NCBI GenBank assembly: GCA_020809705.1
Contig: CP085833.1
Coordinates: 2,480,001-2,544,000, forward strand
Length of the DNA: 64,000 nt
Source of the DNA: Calonectria ilicicola
Taxonomy: Eukaryota; Ascomycota; Sordariomycetes; Hypocreales; Nectriaceae
Reading direction: 5' to 3'
Of this stretch, positions 44,646 through 55,918 are shown one piece after another. Numbering within the stretch: the first letter of the stretch is position 1; the number at the start of each line of letters is the position of its first letter. Under the pieces are notes generated by a model. That model had not been told where the DNA came from and searched no databases. It saw nothing but the letters and a program-made list of their open reading frames with translations. Made by a program: the position numbers and the translations under genes.

Positions 44646-45888
44646 TTCCTCAAAGTGTTGCATCCCTCATCCTGTCACATCCAAACAAAAAAAAAAGTTT
44701 TCCGCTAATTTTTTACTGCCATATATATCACCTCGAGGTACTTTAATATAGTGTGCTCAGGCGGAGCCACGCTCAATGTGTTTTGACTGTTCTATTTCAT
44801 GGTCCTTTTACTATAAAAGGCAGCTCGGGAGCCGGATCTTTAACGACGCGGATCTTTACGAAGCTCATGTCCTTGATTTTACCAATGTTCATTTCTGGCG
44901 TTCTTCTTTCCCATTTTTTCGGGGGAAAGCCTTGGCTGTAATCAGAACCGCCATCTGGAGAGAGAGAAAAAGATTATCTGTTTTTGGGATCGGTTCATTT
45001 TCTTCAACAGGTCGGCCTTGTACAATAGGAGGATTTGGGGTATTATTTCTGGGGGTCTCATCATCTGGGTAAACTTGGTTGGAAGGGGTAAATGGGGAGG
45101 GCGAATCGGTTTATTATAGAAAGCAAAGTCAAGGTGGTCTGACAGACGACTGTGTCCTCTTATTTTCAGGCCACTTGAGTTGCAATGGGCTTTGCTTTTT
45201 TGGGTAGAAAATCCAATGGGGAACTTGATTGACCATGATGAATAAGTCTTTTCAATATTGTCCGTGATAGTCTTAACATGTGTATGCTCTTCGACCACGA
45301 AGTGATCTAGTCCGCGTTTCATGTAGTGCATGTGTGTTTTGGCATAAAAGCTCGTAGGTACTGCCTTGGCTCATATCGTCCCTTTCCATCTTAATCACTC
45401 CGCTCTATACAGACTACTTGCTTTGTATTTCCTGCATGCAGTAAATCCTTTTTTTATGTTTTCATGAGGTAATGTTCTGCTGACATTCCCCTCTGCAAGA
45501 GCTGGTGTGTGAAACAAATACCGTGCTGTTTGTATGTAGGGTGGGGAGGATCAGCTACCCCTCGGTCTGATCACTATATGTGAGGAATTATGGGCCATAT
45601 TTACATAAAAGCTATGATCAAAGCTCTGCGAACTCCTCCAGGCCCGTGCTGCTTGAAAACAATATATTTTGTGACGGGGTAACCAGGTTCCGATCAGTTG
45701 TTTGTTTATGGGTTGCAGTGAGTGGAGGGGCACTGCATTATTTAGTGCCCCGCAATTGCTGAGCCTAACCTGGCCACTTCAACCTCCCGTTCACTAGGCC
45801 GACCATCTCAAGCTTCTGGTATCTTAATTCCCATTGGGAATTTATCATCTTCAAATCCCAGCGCATGGTCTATTTTTGAGCATTGAAC
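44646..45888. other. Intergenic region, no supported gene
   Basis: 1.24 kb: 3' UTR of the zinc-finger gene and the promoter of the MYND gene, AT-rich. Small ORFs at 44753-45072 (plus), 44942-45331 (minus) and 45551-45762 (both strands) look random. Confidence 0.5.
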
Positions 45889-48800
45889 ATGCTGGTGCCG
45901 ACTGTTGCAAACCGCCTTTCCTGGCTCTACGCCGCAGGCAATACCCCCGCAACCAGTCTGACCAGGTCTCTGCCTCATGGCCAAGACGCGACTGTGCTGT
46001 CGCTGGGGTGCGGCGACCTGCGAAATATTCTTTACACTGCGTATTCTGACAAAGGCCTACGTATGTAAAACAATTCTTATGGATGCTTAATAGTGATGCT
46101 AACCGCCTGGCAGCCCAGAGAAAGCTTGACATTACCTGTTGTGATATCAATGAAAGAATCATCGGTGAGTTTGCTACCGCGGGGCTGACTGGCTGCGCAC
46201 TGTACTAACCTTTCCAGCCCGCAATGTCATTTTGCTTTCATTCCTCCTAGATGGAGATGAGAAGCTTGGGAAATATGATCTGTGGGATTCTTACTATCAT
46301 TTGTTTGTCAATCGCCTGACGGCGAATGCCCTTCTCGAGCGGACGACTAAGCTGATCTCCGTTTCCGAATCCCTGGAGGATTGGAATGCTAACATTTATG
46401 GACGTGCCATCAAGTTTTGCGATTCTGATTCCCTCGCTGATGTGAGAAAAATATGGGAAATCATCAAAGACGCAGCTGAGAAGTGCACGTCCGAGAGCTA
46501 CCTGAAGGAATTTGAGAAGAATGTCTCTCCCTCTAAGAAATGTCACGAGCAAATGGTTGGTAAAGATGGCATCATCATTACTGCCCTACGTTCGGCAGCT
46601 CCACTCTCCTTGATGGCACAGAAAGAATTGCCTAGTGCATCCATCCAGTACTGGAAGGATGGCACTGTTACACCCAAGCCAGCCGATGCCCAGTTCCCTA
46701 ACCCTCTTCTTGGGGGTATCCTTTCGGATACCGACATATTACATTATGGCAATGACCCAGTGTTGGGTTTCCATCTTGCAACAGCGTATGCTCCGCTCGT
46801 GGACTCATCTCCATTGAGACCGGAAGACACCACCCAAGATTTCAATGCTGCCACTGCTGCCAAAACTCAGTTCAACGAATGGGCTTCTGCGCTCAAACAG
46901 GTCTTTGGCAAGAAGCTTATCATTCGCTACGTGGTATCTGATGCATTGGCATTTTGCCACACCCTCCAGCAAAGTGCTGCTGCCAAGACCACTTGCGCCA
47001 ACATGTATAGAAGAATCCTTGATAGCAGATGTCTCAACTTGGACAAAAGCCAATATGGAAAGGGGAGCACAGGCCCGACGGCGTTTGATATCATCGACAC
47101 GTCAAACCTTAGCGATCATTTTGGGGCCATCAACATCATCGTGGCTGCAGGTCCCTTGCTAAATGACCAGCGATGGGCAGCTCTATACACGGAATTGTTG
47201 ATCAAGAAAGAAGGACGTGAAAACGAGGTTCTTGAGAAGATTCTCTGTGGCCATGTGCCCACTGTCTCGCTTTTGCTGGGCTTCAGCCCCGTTCAGTACT
47301 GGACTGATGCCAAATGCGAATCGCATGTTGACGAAATATTTTTGCAAGGCATGGGTCGAGTTTCTGAAGAAAGTGACGAGACGCAGTTTCGCGTTAGGTC
47401 AGTCTGGAAGCGTGATAGCGATTTTGCTGGCTATCCGAATGGCGGAAGCAAGCTCCATATCGATGCCAAGCAACTTGCCAAGGTCCTCATGCCAGTCGTT
47501 CGCAACATGTTCGAGACCGAAGATCCCTCAAAAATTAATACATCAAGAATGAATGCCTATCCTCACTTTCACCGAGGGAGTCTTTCTGCGCTGCTGAAGT
47601 TGATCAGCAAGCGAGTAGAGACTGATTGGCCAATTCTACATGCTGAACTTGTTGATGCGATTACTAAGGATCGCTCTCTGATGCTCAATGTCAATCAAAT
47701 GCAGGACTTCGGCACCCAGCTTCATCTCATGGGTGTTGGCACTGAGGCATGGCTACTGTCTGGATTCAAAGATACGAACAACACTGGCATGTTCAACGAG
47801 TGGGAATCGATTCCCCCGGTCCTTGCTGTCACGGTGGTTATTCCTCGCAAGTCAATTTCTCGTTTGTTTGGAGATTCCTTCAAGCAGAAGATAGCATCTC
47901 CAGGACTGATTGGGTCCTGTAGGACTGGACCTAATTCCGTAACCCAGTGGCATAACATGTTTGGAGATGTTCATATCTCATTTGGAAAGGTCAAAACGAC
48001 TAGTTATCCCCAGTGTGAGGATTTCGAAGTATCAGTTCAACCAGCAGAAAACGGATGGTCAAGCAACTCTTCACTCGTTGCCTCATTCTACGTGCCCACG
48101 GCTGCACTTCAAGTTGAGCCTGAAAACACCCTCATTGGATTATCAGTTCCGCCCTCCGCCCAGAGCGCAATGCTCTATGCCCCTATCCTGGGAATAGACT
48201 TGGTAGTATTTGAGACAAATTTGACCGACAGTAGCAATGTCTTCGTATCGAAGTATATGCCTGACCAGAAAGGATATCCCCTGGTCGGTGCTGGGTCAAA
48301 GAGTCTTGCAGACGTTGTGGGCAAGGGTCAAGACGATAAGACTATCAAGATCACGGCTGAGGTTGGAGCTTCCGAGTCCAAGCTTGGGACCATCACTGCT
48401 CGCCTTGACATTACTTCTACTAAGGGCAAGAATCTTTTGAAAGAAAAAGTTCCCATTGAGCTCCAGCAAACGAATCCATTTGTAGTTGATGTGGTATTTG
48501 GATCCGGTAAACTTGTTTGCCCTGTGAGATTTCCTATACCCGTTACAAAGACTGGGATCCGATCTCGAGTTGCTCGTACTACAGGCTACATCGAAGTAAT
48601 TGCGCCTGTGGCTCAAACAGGAACTTCAGAAATCCTTACTGATTTTATCTTTCCTTCTGGACTCTCACCTTCCGGAGTGCCATTTACTGTCAATACACCA
48701 AATGTCAACCTTGATGCCCTGCCAATTATCAACCTTGGCGCGAGCCAAGATAAATTGCGGTGGCTTACTTCGCTCACATCTCTTCAGTTTTCTTCTCGGG

Positions 48801-49597
48801 AGAAGCGGCTACGGGATGTGGCCAACGAAGACACCGGGATCGCAGAGGACCCGAGGGTCAACTTTAAAGAATCATTATTCACAATGTTCATGCTGAGTTC
48901 TGGACTTCAAGGCGGGCAAACTGGCATGTTTGCAATCAGCAATCCACAAAAGGGGGGAATTCACATGCTGATCTTTATATCCGCTTTAAGGCTGGATGGA
49001 GATAATGCTTCCGTGGTTCTTGACGCAGCCGTGATTCCATTCACTACAAGACTTATCGAATCAGGCAAGATGGAGGCGTTCTTGTTGGTCATCAGAACCC
49101 TTGAGTGTTGTACCCTCAATGTGAATGACGCTGAGTTGGCGTTATGGAAGAAGGTCCTCCCTTCATTGGCCGAGAGATGTCGTACCTGGACACATCGTAG
49201 CACCTGTGAGTACAAGAGGAAGAATGCTACGATCCCGGTCAGTTTGGAACACGGCGAACAAGTCCTCTGCTCCTGCGGAAACGGTCAACTTCCCGACAAA
49301 TTCGTATCACTTCCTGAGTGGGACAATGCTGGGCCAAATGCAGTCAGAGTGGCTATCAGCCCTACGTATGCCGTCCCTTTTGTGGAAGAGGTTGTTGACA
49401 AGAGCTTGTTCGCTCAGATGGGATCTCTTACCCTTGCACCAGACCGTTGCAAGAGGTGTGGCAAGACTGCAGCGACTGATGGAGGAGCATTGAAGAAATG
49501 TCTGCGGTGTATGCAGGCTAAGTACTGCTCTGGGGAGTGCCAGAAGAAGGATTGGAAAAATCACAGGGCTGAATGTAAGGAGAGTGATCCAGAGTGA
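45889..49597 (+). CDS. DUF4470 and MYND-finger protein, 1200 aa
   Basis: Exons 45889-46060, 46114-46164 and 46218-49597 join in phase (donors GTATGT and GTGAGT; acceptors CAG). The N-terminal about 110 residues match the DUF4470 domain: VLSLGCGDLRNILYTAYSDKG, KLDITCCDINERIIARNVILL. This resembles a Rossmann-type methyltransferase strand pattern, although function is not established. A very long middle part without recognised domains follows. At the C terminus a MYND zinc finger is complete: CKRCGK, then CLRCMQAKYC, SGEC and KDWKNHRAEC (C-x2-C, C-x2-C, C-x3-C, H-x3-C), within the last about 45 residues. MYND fingers bind proline-rich partner peptides. Similar proteins occur in many copies in filamentous fungi, without known role. 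It lies 452 bp before CCT6 on the same strand. Confidence 0.88.
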
Positions 49598-50049
49598 AGG
49601 GAAACATGGGTAGCCTGCATTGAGAAGATGATGTGATGTATTGCAGATTTTGTGTATGGTTTATGAAAAATAAATATGGAGCATGGTGATATGAAAGCAG
49701 AACTGACTAAATAACAATAACAAAAAGTTGGTGGTCATGTTAGTCGTGTGTCGTTGATATTGGTGAGAGAAGGTCAAGGATTGTCATGGAACCCACTTCC
49801 CCTGATTGGACGCTCACCGAGCTGTTTTGCGGCAGCCTGCCACGCTCACCGCCCACATAGCGCCCACCGCCTTCACCATGGCGGGGGGCAGAAAAAATGT
49901 CCAGGTCCCAGGCCTAGCACCAGCCCGCTATTGCCTACTACTCCCACAGCTGGAGCGAGCTTGTGGGATTACGAAATCGCGAACAACTTCCCGCCTACTT
50001 CCACCCCAACCCAACATCTCCTCCCAACCCGACATTCGCACATCGCAAA
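49598..50049. other. CCT6 upstream region
   Basis: 452 bp, holding the MYND gene 3' UTR (AT-rich at 49640-49730) and then a C-rich leader. ORF 49748-50143 spans the start codon in another frame and is not supported. No clear heat-shock element was seen. Confidence 0.4.
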
Positions 50050-51965
50050 ATGTCGGCCGCACAGCTTCTTAACCCCAAAGCCGAGTCCCGAGTGCGTTTG
50101 TCTCCAGCCCCACGAAAAAAAAGTTGCCCGCCTTGCTAACTGACCTGGGTTTGTAGAGGAGGGGCGAAGCTCTGAAGGTCAACATCAGTGCCGGTGAGGG
50201 CTTGCAGGATGTCCTCAAGTCCAACCTTGGCCCCCGAGGCACCATCAAGATGTGAGTACCGCAGATACTATTTTGTTGTTATTTGGCTGACTTTCCCTCC
50301 TTTAGGCTTGTTGATGGCGCTGGACAGGTATCATCACCTCGTCGCTGCCCCTCTGTCCGCCCCTTTACTGACCATCCCCACTAGATCAAGTTGACTAAGG
50401 ACGGCAATGTCCTCCTCCGAGAGATGCAGATTCAGAACCCCACCGCCGTTATGATTGCCCGAGCAGCGACTGCACAGGATGACATTTGCGGTGACGGAAC
50501 TACTTCTGTAGTTATGCTGGTGGGCGAGCTTCTGAAGCAGGCAGACCGACATATCTCTGAAGGACTACACCCCCGAATCATTACTGATGGCTTCGAGCTT
50601 GCCAAGGTCGAGGCCCTTAAGGTAAGTTCTGTTGCACTGCTTGTTTGTGGCCCTATCTCACCGTCCTAGTTCCTCGACTCCTTCAAGCTCCCCAAGGAGA
50701 TTGACGCCGAGCTCCTTCGCAGCGTTGCCAGAACTTCCCTCGCCACCAAGCTCAACGCCAGCCTCGCCGAGAAACTCACCCCCGACATTGTCGACGCCGT
50801 TCTGGCCATCTACCAGGCCCCCCAGAAGCCCGATTTGCACATGGTGGAGATTATGAAGATGCAGCACCGAACAGCCTCCGACACCAAGTTGATCAAGGGT
50901 CTCGCTCTGGATCACGGTGCCCGACACCCCGACATGCCGAAGCGACTCGAGAACTGCTACATCCTCACCATGAATGTCAGCTTGGAGTACGAGAAGACGG
51001 AGATTAACTCTAGCTTCTTCTACTCAAGCGCTGAGCAGCGTGAGAAGCTTGTGGAGAGTGAGCGACGATTCGTTGACGCCAAGCTAAAGAAGATTGTCGA
51101 GCTGAAGAAGGAGCTCTGCGGTACTGATGGAAAGAAGAACTTTGTCATCATCAACCAGAAGGGTATCGACCCTCTGTCCCTCGATGTCCTTGCTAAGAAT
51201 GGTATCCTGGCCCTCCGAAGAGCCAAGCGAAGGAACATGGAGCGACTCCAGCTGATCTGTGGCGGTATTGCCCAGAACAGTGTTGAGGATTTGTCAGAGG
51301 ATGTTCTTGGCTGGGCCGGCCTTGTGTATGAGCAGACTCTTGGCGAGGAGAAGTACACCTTTGTTGAGGAGGTCAAGGACCCCAAGTCAGTGACGCTCAT
51401 GATCAAGGGCCCCAACCAGCACACCATTGCCCAGGTTACCGATGCTGTGCGAGACGGTCTGCGTAGTGTTTACAACACAATTGTTGACCAGAGCGTTGTC
51501 CCCGGAGCCGGTGCCTTCCAGATCGCCTGCGCTGCTCACCTGAAGAGTGATGCCTTTAGCAAGTCCGTCAAGGGCAAGGCCAAGTGGGGTGTTGAGGCTT
51601 TCGCCGATGCCCTGCTCATTATTCCCAAGACACTGGCTGCCAACGCTGGTCTCGACATTCAGGATGCTCGTAAGTGGCTTGCTAAACCCTATCTACTGCG
51701 AATAGTACACTAACATGCAACTATAGTCGCCGCACTGCAAGACGAGTATGCCGACGGAAACGTGGTCGGCTTGGATCTTGAGACAGGAGACCCCGTGGAC
51801 CCCGAGATTGTGGGCGTGTTTGATTCGTTCCGAGTATTGCGCAACTGCATTGCGTCAAGTGCCAGCATCGCCTCCAACTTGCTCCTATGTGATGAGTTGT
51901 TGAAGGCCCGACAGATGGGCAGGTCAGGCGGTCCGGGCCCGGGCATGGACGGCCCCGAAATGTAG
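50050..51965 (+). CDS. cct6: T-complex protein 1 subunit zeta (CCT6)
   Basis: Six exons: 50050-50091, 50157-50251, 50306-50327, 50385-50621, 50670-51669 and 51727-51965, all in phase, giving 544 residues. Exon 3 is only 22 nt (LVDGAGQ). The subunit belongs to the cytosolic TRiC/CCT ring. Landmarks: [35 protein letters not shown] (equatorial ATP site), [21 protein letters not shown] with the catalytic Asp, and [17 protein letters not shown] and [23 protein letters not shown] near the apical-to-equatorial return. The zeta-type start is [14 protein letters not shown], and the C terminus is Gly/Pro/Met-rich. CCT7 lies upstream at about 31 kb on the same strand. Confidence 0.96.
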
Positions 51966-52985
51966 TTTGATACCAGGTTAGAATAACGGTAGACAAAAGA
52001 TTTTGGGCGGTAATCAAAACGACATGTCGGCCTGTATTTGATTTTCTTGGTGTTCTGATCATGACTATTGGATTGAGACCTTAGTGTTGCCTGAGCAGCA
52101 CATAAATACTAGTTTACGAGTAGAGATGAAGTCATTATTCGTTTTTGGAATACTATTTCCTTCTAAATTGTCTTTGGTTTGTGGCATGGCCTCCATGCTA
52201 GCGTATAGACATGGGAGGCTATATTTCAGTTAAGCTTCACGCCATGAATGAGCACAGTACAACCATTGTAAGATTGTCCCCTCTACTTTTCCTGCCGTTC
52301 CTTGACTGCATAGTGGAAAAAGAAATAGAAGAAAAATAATAAAATAAATTAGATATAGAATTTCATTCTTATTGGTATCATTTATCTTCAGGCGTTGAAT
52401 TAATATTTTGAGCAGGCAAGTTCTGTGATGCCCAATTGGAAAATGTCACTAGAGGATAATCTTTCAGGGGGTGTATCGTAAAGTCAATGCCCGGGAATAA
52501 AAAAAAACCATAATTTACACATCAAGAATATTGAATCAAGTATATACAATAAAAATAAAACGTGCCACTGTTAAACGGTTGAAACCGATCTCAAAGACAT
52601 ATTTAATTTAACATGGAACTATACCTCTCGCGATGACAGGATTGTTGTGGTTGATGTCTTTGACAAAATAGCAGTCTCGGCGGCACACATTTATCACGAG
52701 TCATTGTAATGGAAGGCTAATATGATGTGAACGGGTATATATTAAGTGTGATATGCAGAGAAGCGAGTGTTAGAACAAGATCTAATGTCGATTTGAAACA
52801 AGGCATTGAATGAGGTCAAAGCACTGTCTTAGTTGTCTGCACCCCTCCTCCCCCCTCTTACAGTACCACCACCTGCCAGGCTCTCTTATCGCGGGACTGC
52901 CCCGCATTCACGTCAACATGGAAAAAAAATCTTGACCCCACCATCGTTTGGTACAGCCCTATACACATACAAAGCCACCAACACC
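51966..52985. other. Intergenic region between CCT6 and the Tsr4-like gene
   Basis: 1.02 kb, AT-rich, with A-rich tracts at 52319-52345 and 52500-52560. No gene, RNA or repeat was recognised; the frame opening at 52833 is a 5' extension of the next gene's first exon. Confidence 0.5.
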
Positions 52986-54265
52986 ATGGCTTCGTACGAT
53001 TCCGATTCCTCAGAAGGAGGCGAATTTGAGGAGACCAACGTGCTCTTGGGATACGCTTCCAAAGATGCTCATGAAGACACCATCAGCCGTCTAGGCGGCC
53101 AGCCTGTGCGCACTTACCCCTCCAAACGACTTCTTTTTTTCCAGGGATATTATTGACATGTGCTCTATAGGAATGGCTGGACCCCGAATCCCCCCCCAGC
53201 GCCGCATATGCCAGGTGCAAGGTCTGCAAGGACATGATGGTCCTGCTTCTACAACTCAACGGTGAACTGCCTGAAAAGTTCCCAGAACATGATCGACGCA
53301 TATACATCTTCTCCTGCCGTCGCGCGAGCTGCCGGCGCAAGCAGGGCAGCATCCGTGCTCTGCGGGGCGTGAGGGTCTGGAAGGAGGTCGCACCTAAGGA
53401 GGAGGCCAAGGAGGACAAGAAGGAGGAAGAAGAACAGAAGCCCAAAAACAACGGCCCTGGATTAGGTGATGCGCTCTTTGGCGCAAAGGGTCTGGGTGCG
53501 GGAGGCGCCGCTGCAAACCCTTTCTCGACCAATGCCAACCCTTTCAGTTCCTCAACGAGCAGCTCAAGCAACCCCTTCAGCGCTGGCGCTGCGGCCAACC
53601 CATTTTCCTCACAACCTGCCGCCAAACCTGCTGCTACCGAAGAAGCCACAGCAACCTCCCTCCCCAAGACTTTCGCCCAGTCGCTCAACATCAGCCCCTC
53701 GCCCGCTGCCGCACCTCCCCCGGCTGAGCCCTGGCCCGAGACCCTGCCAGAAGCCTACCCGACGCTGTACCTCGCCGACGCAGACTTCGAGACCCTCGAT
53801 CCCAAACCTGCCAAGGTGCCCCAGAACACACGCCTCGAGGATGCCGACGCCGCTGAGCCCTCGGCCCTCGACCGCGAGGCCTTCGAGTCTGCCATGGACG
53901 CCACTTTCCAGAAGTTTGCCGACCGGCTGGCCCAGAACCCGGAGCAGGTCATCCGTTATGAGTTCGCCGGAACCCCGCTGCTGTACTCCAAGACGGATGC
54001 TGCTGGCGAGGCCATCACTAAGGGCACCCTTCCTCGCTGCAGCAACTGTGGCTCCCAGAGAGTGTTTGAGGTCCAGATGACGCCTAATGCCATCTTCGAG
54101 CTGGAGGGTGATGACCTGAGCTTGGACGGCATGGAGTGGGGAACGATTATCGTGGCCGTGTGTGGGAAGGACTGCTCGCCAAGGGGCACTGAGCTGACAA
54201 AGACGGGATACGTCGAGGAATGGGCTGGCGTGCAATGGGAGGAGTTGACAACAAAGAAAAAGTAG
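52986..54265 (+). CDS. tsr4: PDCD2/Tsr4-like ribosome biogenesis protein
   Basis: Exons 52986-53105 and 53171-54265 give 404 residues. The start chosen is the ATG at 52986 (MASYDSDSSEGGEFEETNVLLGYASKD), because the upstream frame has no coding character. An N-terminal Cys motif (YARCKVCKDMM and FSCRRASCRRKQGSIRALRG) and the C-terminal PDCD2_C domain (PRCSNCGSQRVFEVQMTPNAIFEL to WGTIIVAVCGKDC) with its Cys pairs match PDCD2/Tsr4. This is a chaperone of ribosomal protein uS5 needed for 18S rRNA maturation. The linker at about residues 150-195 has four NPF tripeptides in a Ser/Ala-rich run, and a Lys/Glu-rich segment precedes it. The first intron follows GGQP in phase 0. Confidence 0.9.
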
Positions 54266-54622
54266 GCGAGAAGGACTCCCCCCTAAAACAAAAAAGGTGT
54301 AAAGAAGTATAGAGGTGATGGGTGGTGGGCTCATGATTCGTGATTTGGGACGCAAAAAAGCAAAAGAGCGCAACTTATACAAATGTCCACATTTGATATA
54401 TCGAGACATCAAGCATGGGGAATCCAACAATCGCAAAAGTTCTATATGTTTATAGATCCTTTGGTTTGTACTTTAATCACATGTCCTATTAAACGCCTGG
54501 ATTTTTATACCCCTCCATGCTACCCATGCTGGCCATTCCCTTCCGCATCATGAATCGTCATGACATGTCCCACTGAAGGGAAAGTGCAAAAACCCCTCCG
54601 ATCCTCAGCCGATACGAACAAC
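54266..54622. other. 3' region between convergent Tsr4-like and eIF3k genes
   Basis: 357 bp of convergent 3' UTRs; no feature was seen. Confidence 0.5.
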
Positions 54623-55555
54623 CTATACCGTCTCTTCCCATGCCCGTCGGAGCACTCTGGAGAACTGCTCGACGTTGACGTCCTCGCGGATCTCGGCCTT
54701 CTTGGCCTCGTTCTCGGGGTTGGAGGGAACCTTGACGATACCATCGGCCTCGACAGACCAGCCGCAGACCTCGGTGACGAACTTCTTGGTGGCCTCCTCG
54801 TCCTTCAGGCCGAGCCATGACTCGAGGTGGGAGACGCTGAGCTCACGGAAAGCCTGTGACACCAGCTGGGCGATGCGGTGGCGGATGAGGTCCTCAAAGT
54901 CAGGAATGTCGGCAATAAGATCAGCGCAGAGGTCGTCACCGTCGATATCCGCCCAGAAGCTGTCGTACTGGGCACCCTCGAGCTGGCCATTGAGGGAGCG
55001 GAGCTTGGAAAGAGCCTCATGGAGCTCACCAGTTGAGGCAGCGGAGGGGTTAATGAGGTGGAGGGCGAGAGAGAACTGAGGCGAGGGGAACTGGGTCATG
55101 GCCTTGACCAGGATGTTGGTGACGATCTCATCCTTGATACGGTCAGGGTTGAGCTGGTACCTATAGAGGGGGTGATTTGAGATCAGCCTCAGTCCGGTTG
55201 AGAGTGAGAGAAGGGAGGAGCCGAATTTGCAGAGGGGTAACGAGTTGGACGTGTCAGATAGAACTAATTAAGTGACTTCAAGTGTGGTTTCCTAGGCCAC
55301 ACAGTTCAGGTAATAGGAAACGTTGACATTCAATCATCATGTACAAAAACTCCCGAGTGTTGTATGTGAAAAAAAGGAGCAAACTCACAGCTTGAGCAGG
55401 GTGCGATTGGCGTTGCAGTCGGTATACTTGTTCTCGCATTGCTCACCCAAGTAGGCCTCGAGATGACCCACAGCCTCGGGGTTGTACCGCTCGAGGCCGT
55501 TGATGATGTTTGTGATGTAGTCGGGCCTCTCGGGCGGGTCTTCGCCGTTCATCAT
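54623..55555 (-). CDS. eif3k: Eukaryotic translation initiation factor 3 subunit K
   Basis: Exons 55555-55389 and 55160-54623 give 234 residues. The frame continues upstream to 55783, but the start MMNGEDPPERPDYITNII fits the known eIF3k N terminus, so the earlier ATG is taken as leader. The body is HEAT-like helices followed by a PCI/winged-helix domain: QLNPDRIKDEIVTNILVKAM, LRSLNGQLEGAQYDSFW, DFEDLIRHRIAQLVSQAFREL and VSHLESWLGLKDEEATKKFV. The subunit is a non-essential member of the eIF3 complex and is absent from budding yeast but kept in filamentous fungi. The 228-bp intron is longer than most in this window. It is divergent from DNA ligase I with only 363 bp between the starts. Confidence 0.93.
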
Positions 55556-55918
55556 GTCGATTGATGGGATTTGAGGGGGATGTCTGGGGAGAGTCGCGAT
55601 GGTGGGGCAGAGGAAAGATTTCGACGGTTGTGTGAGTGAATCGGTTGTGGGCGCCGAAACGGGTTTAGTGCATGGTAGAGGGGCTGGTGTTTTGGGCCTT
55701 TGCGCCTGACTTTCCTTGGTTGTGCGGACGTCACGTGCGGCCGCGTCTGCCGTCATGCAGTGGGTGACGCAGATCGCGTTCAAGGGCGTTCACGGTGTGT
55801 GTAGTTTTGACTTGGAGACGCTTATTTCTGGTTGAATATTTTAAATATTTTTAATTTCCGATTAAGATTTGAATCGCTATTTGGATGAATAGGATCTGAA
55901 TCACACACTACAACAACA
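55556..55918. promoter_or_regulatory. Bidirectional promoter of eIF3k and DNA ligase I
   Basis: 363 bp between divergent starts. It contains an overlapping CRE-like/E-box site, GACGTCACGTG at 55727-55737. It also has two CGCG cores, one in CCGCGTC (55741-55747) and one in TCGCGTT (reverse AACGCGA, 55774-55780), as in MCB-like G1/S elements. Roles are inferred from motif form only. Confidence 0.4.
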
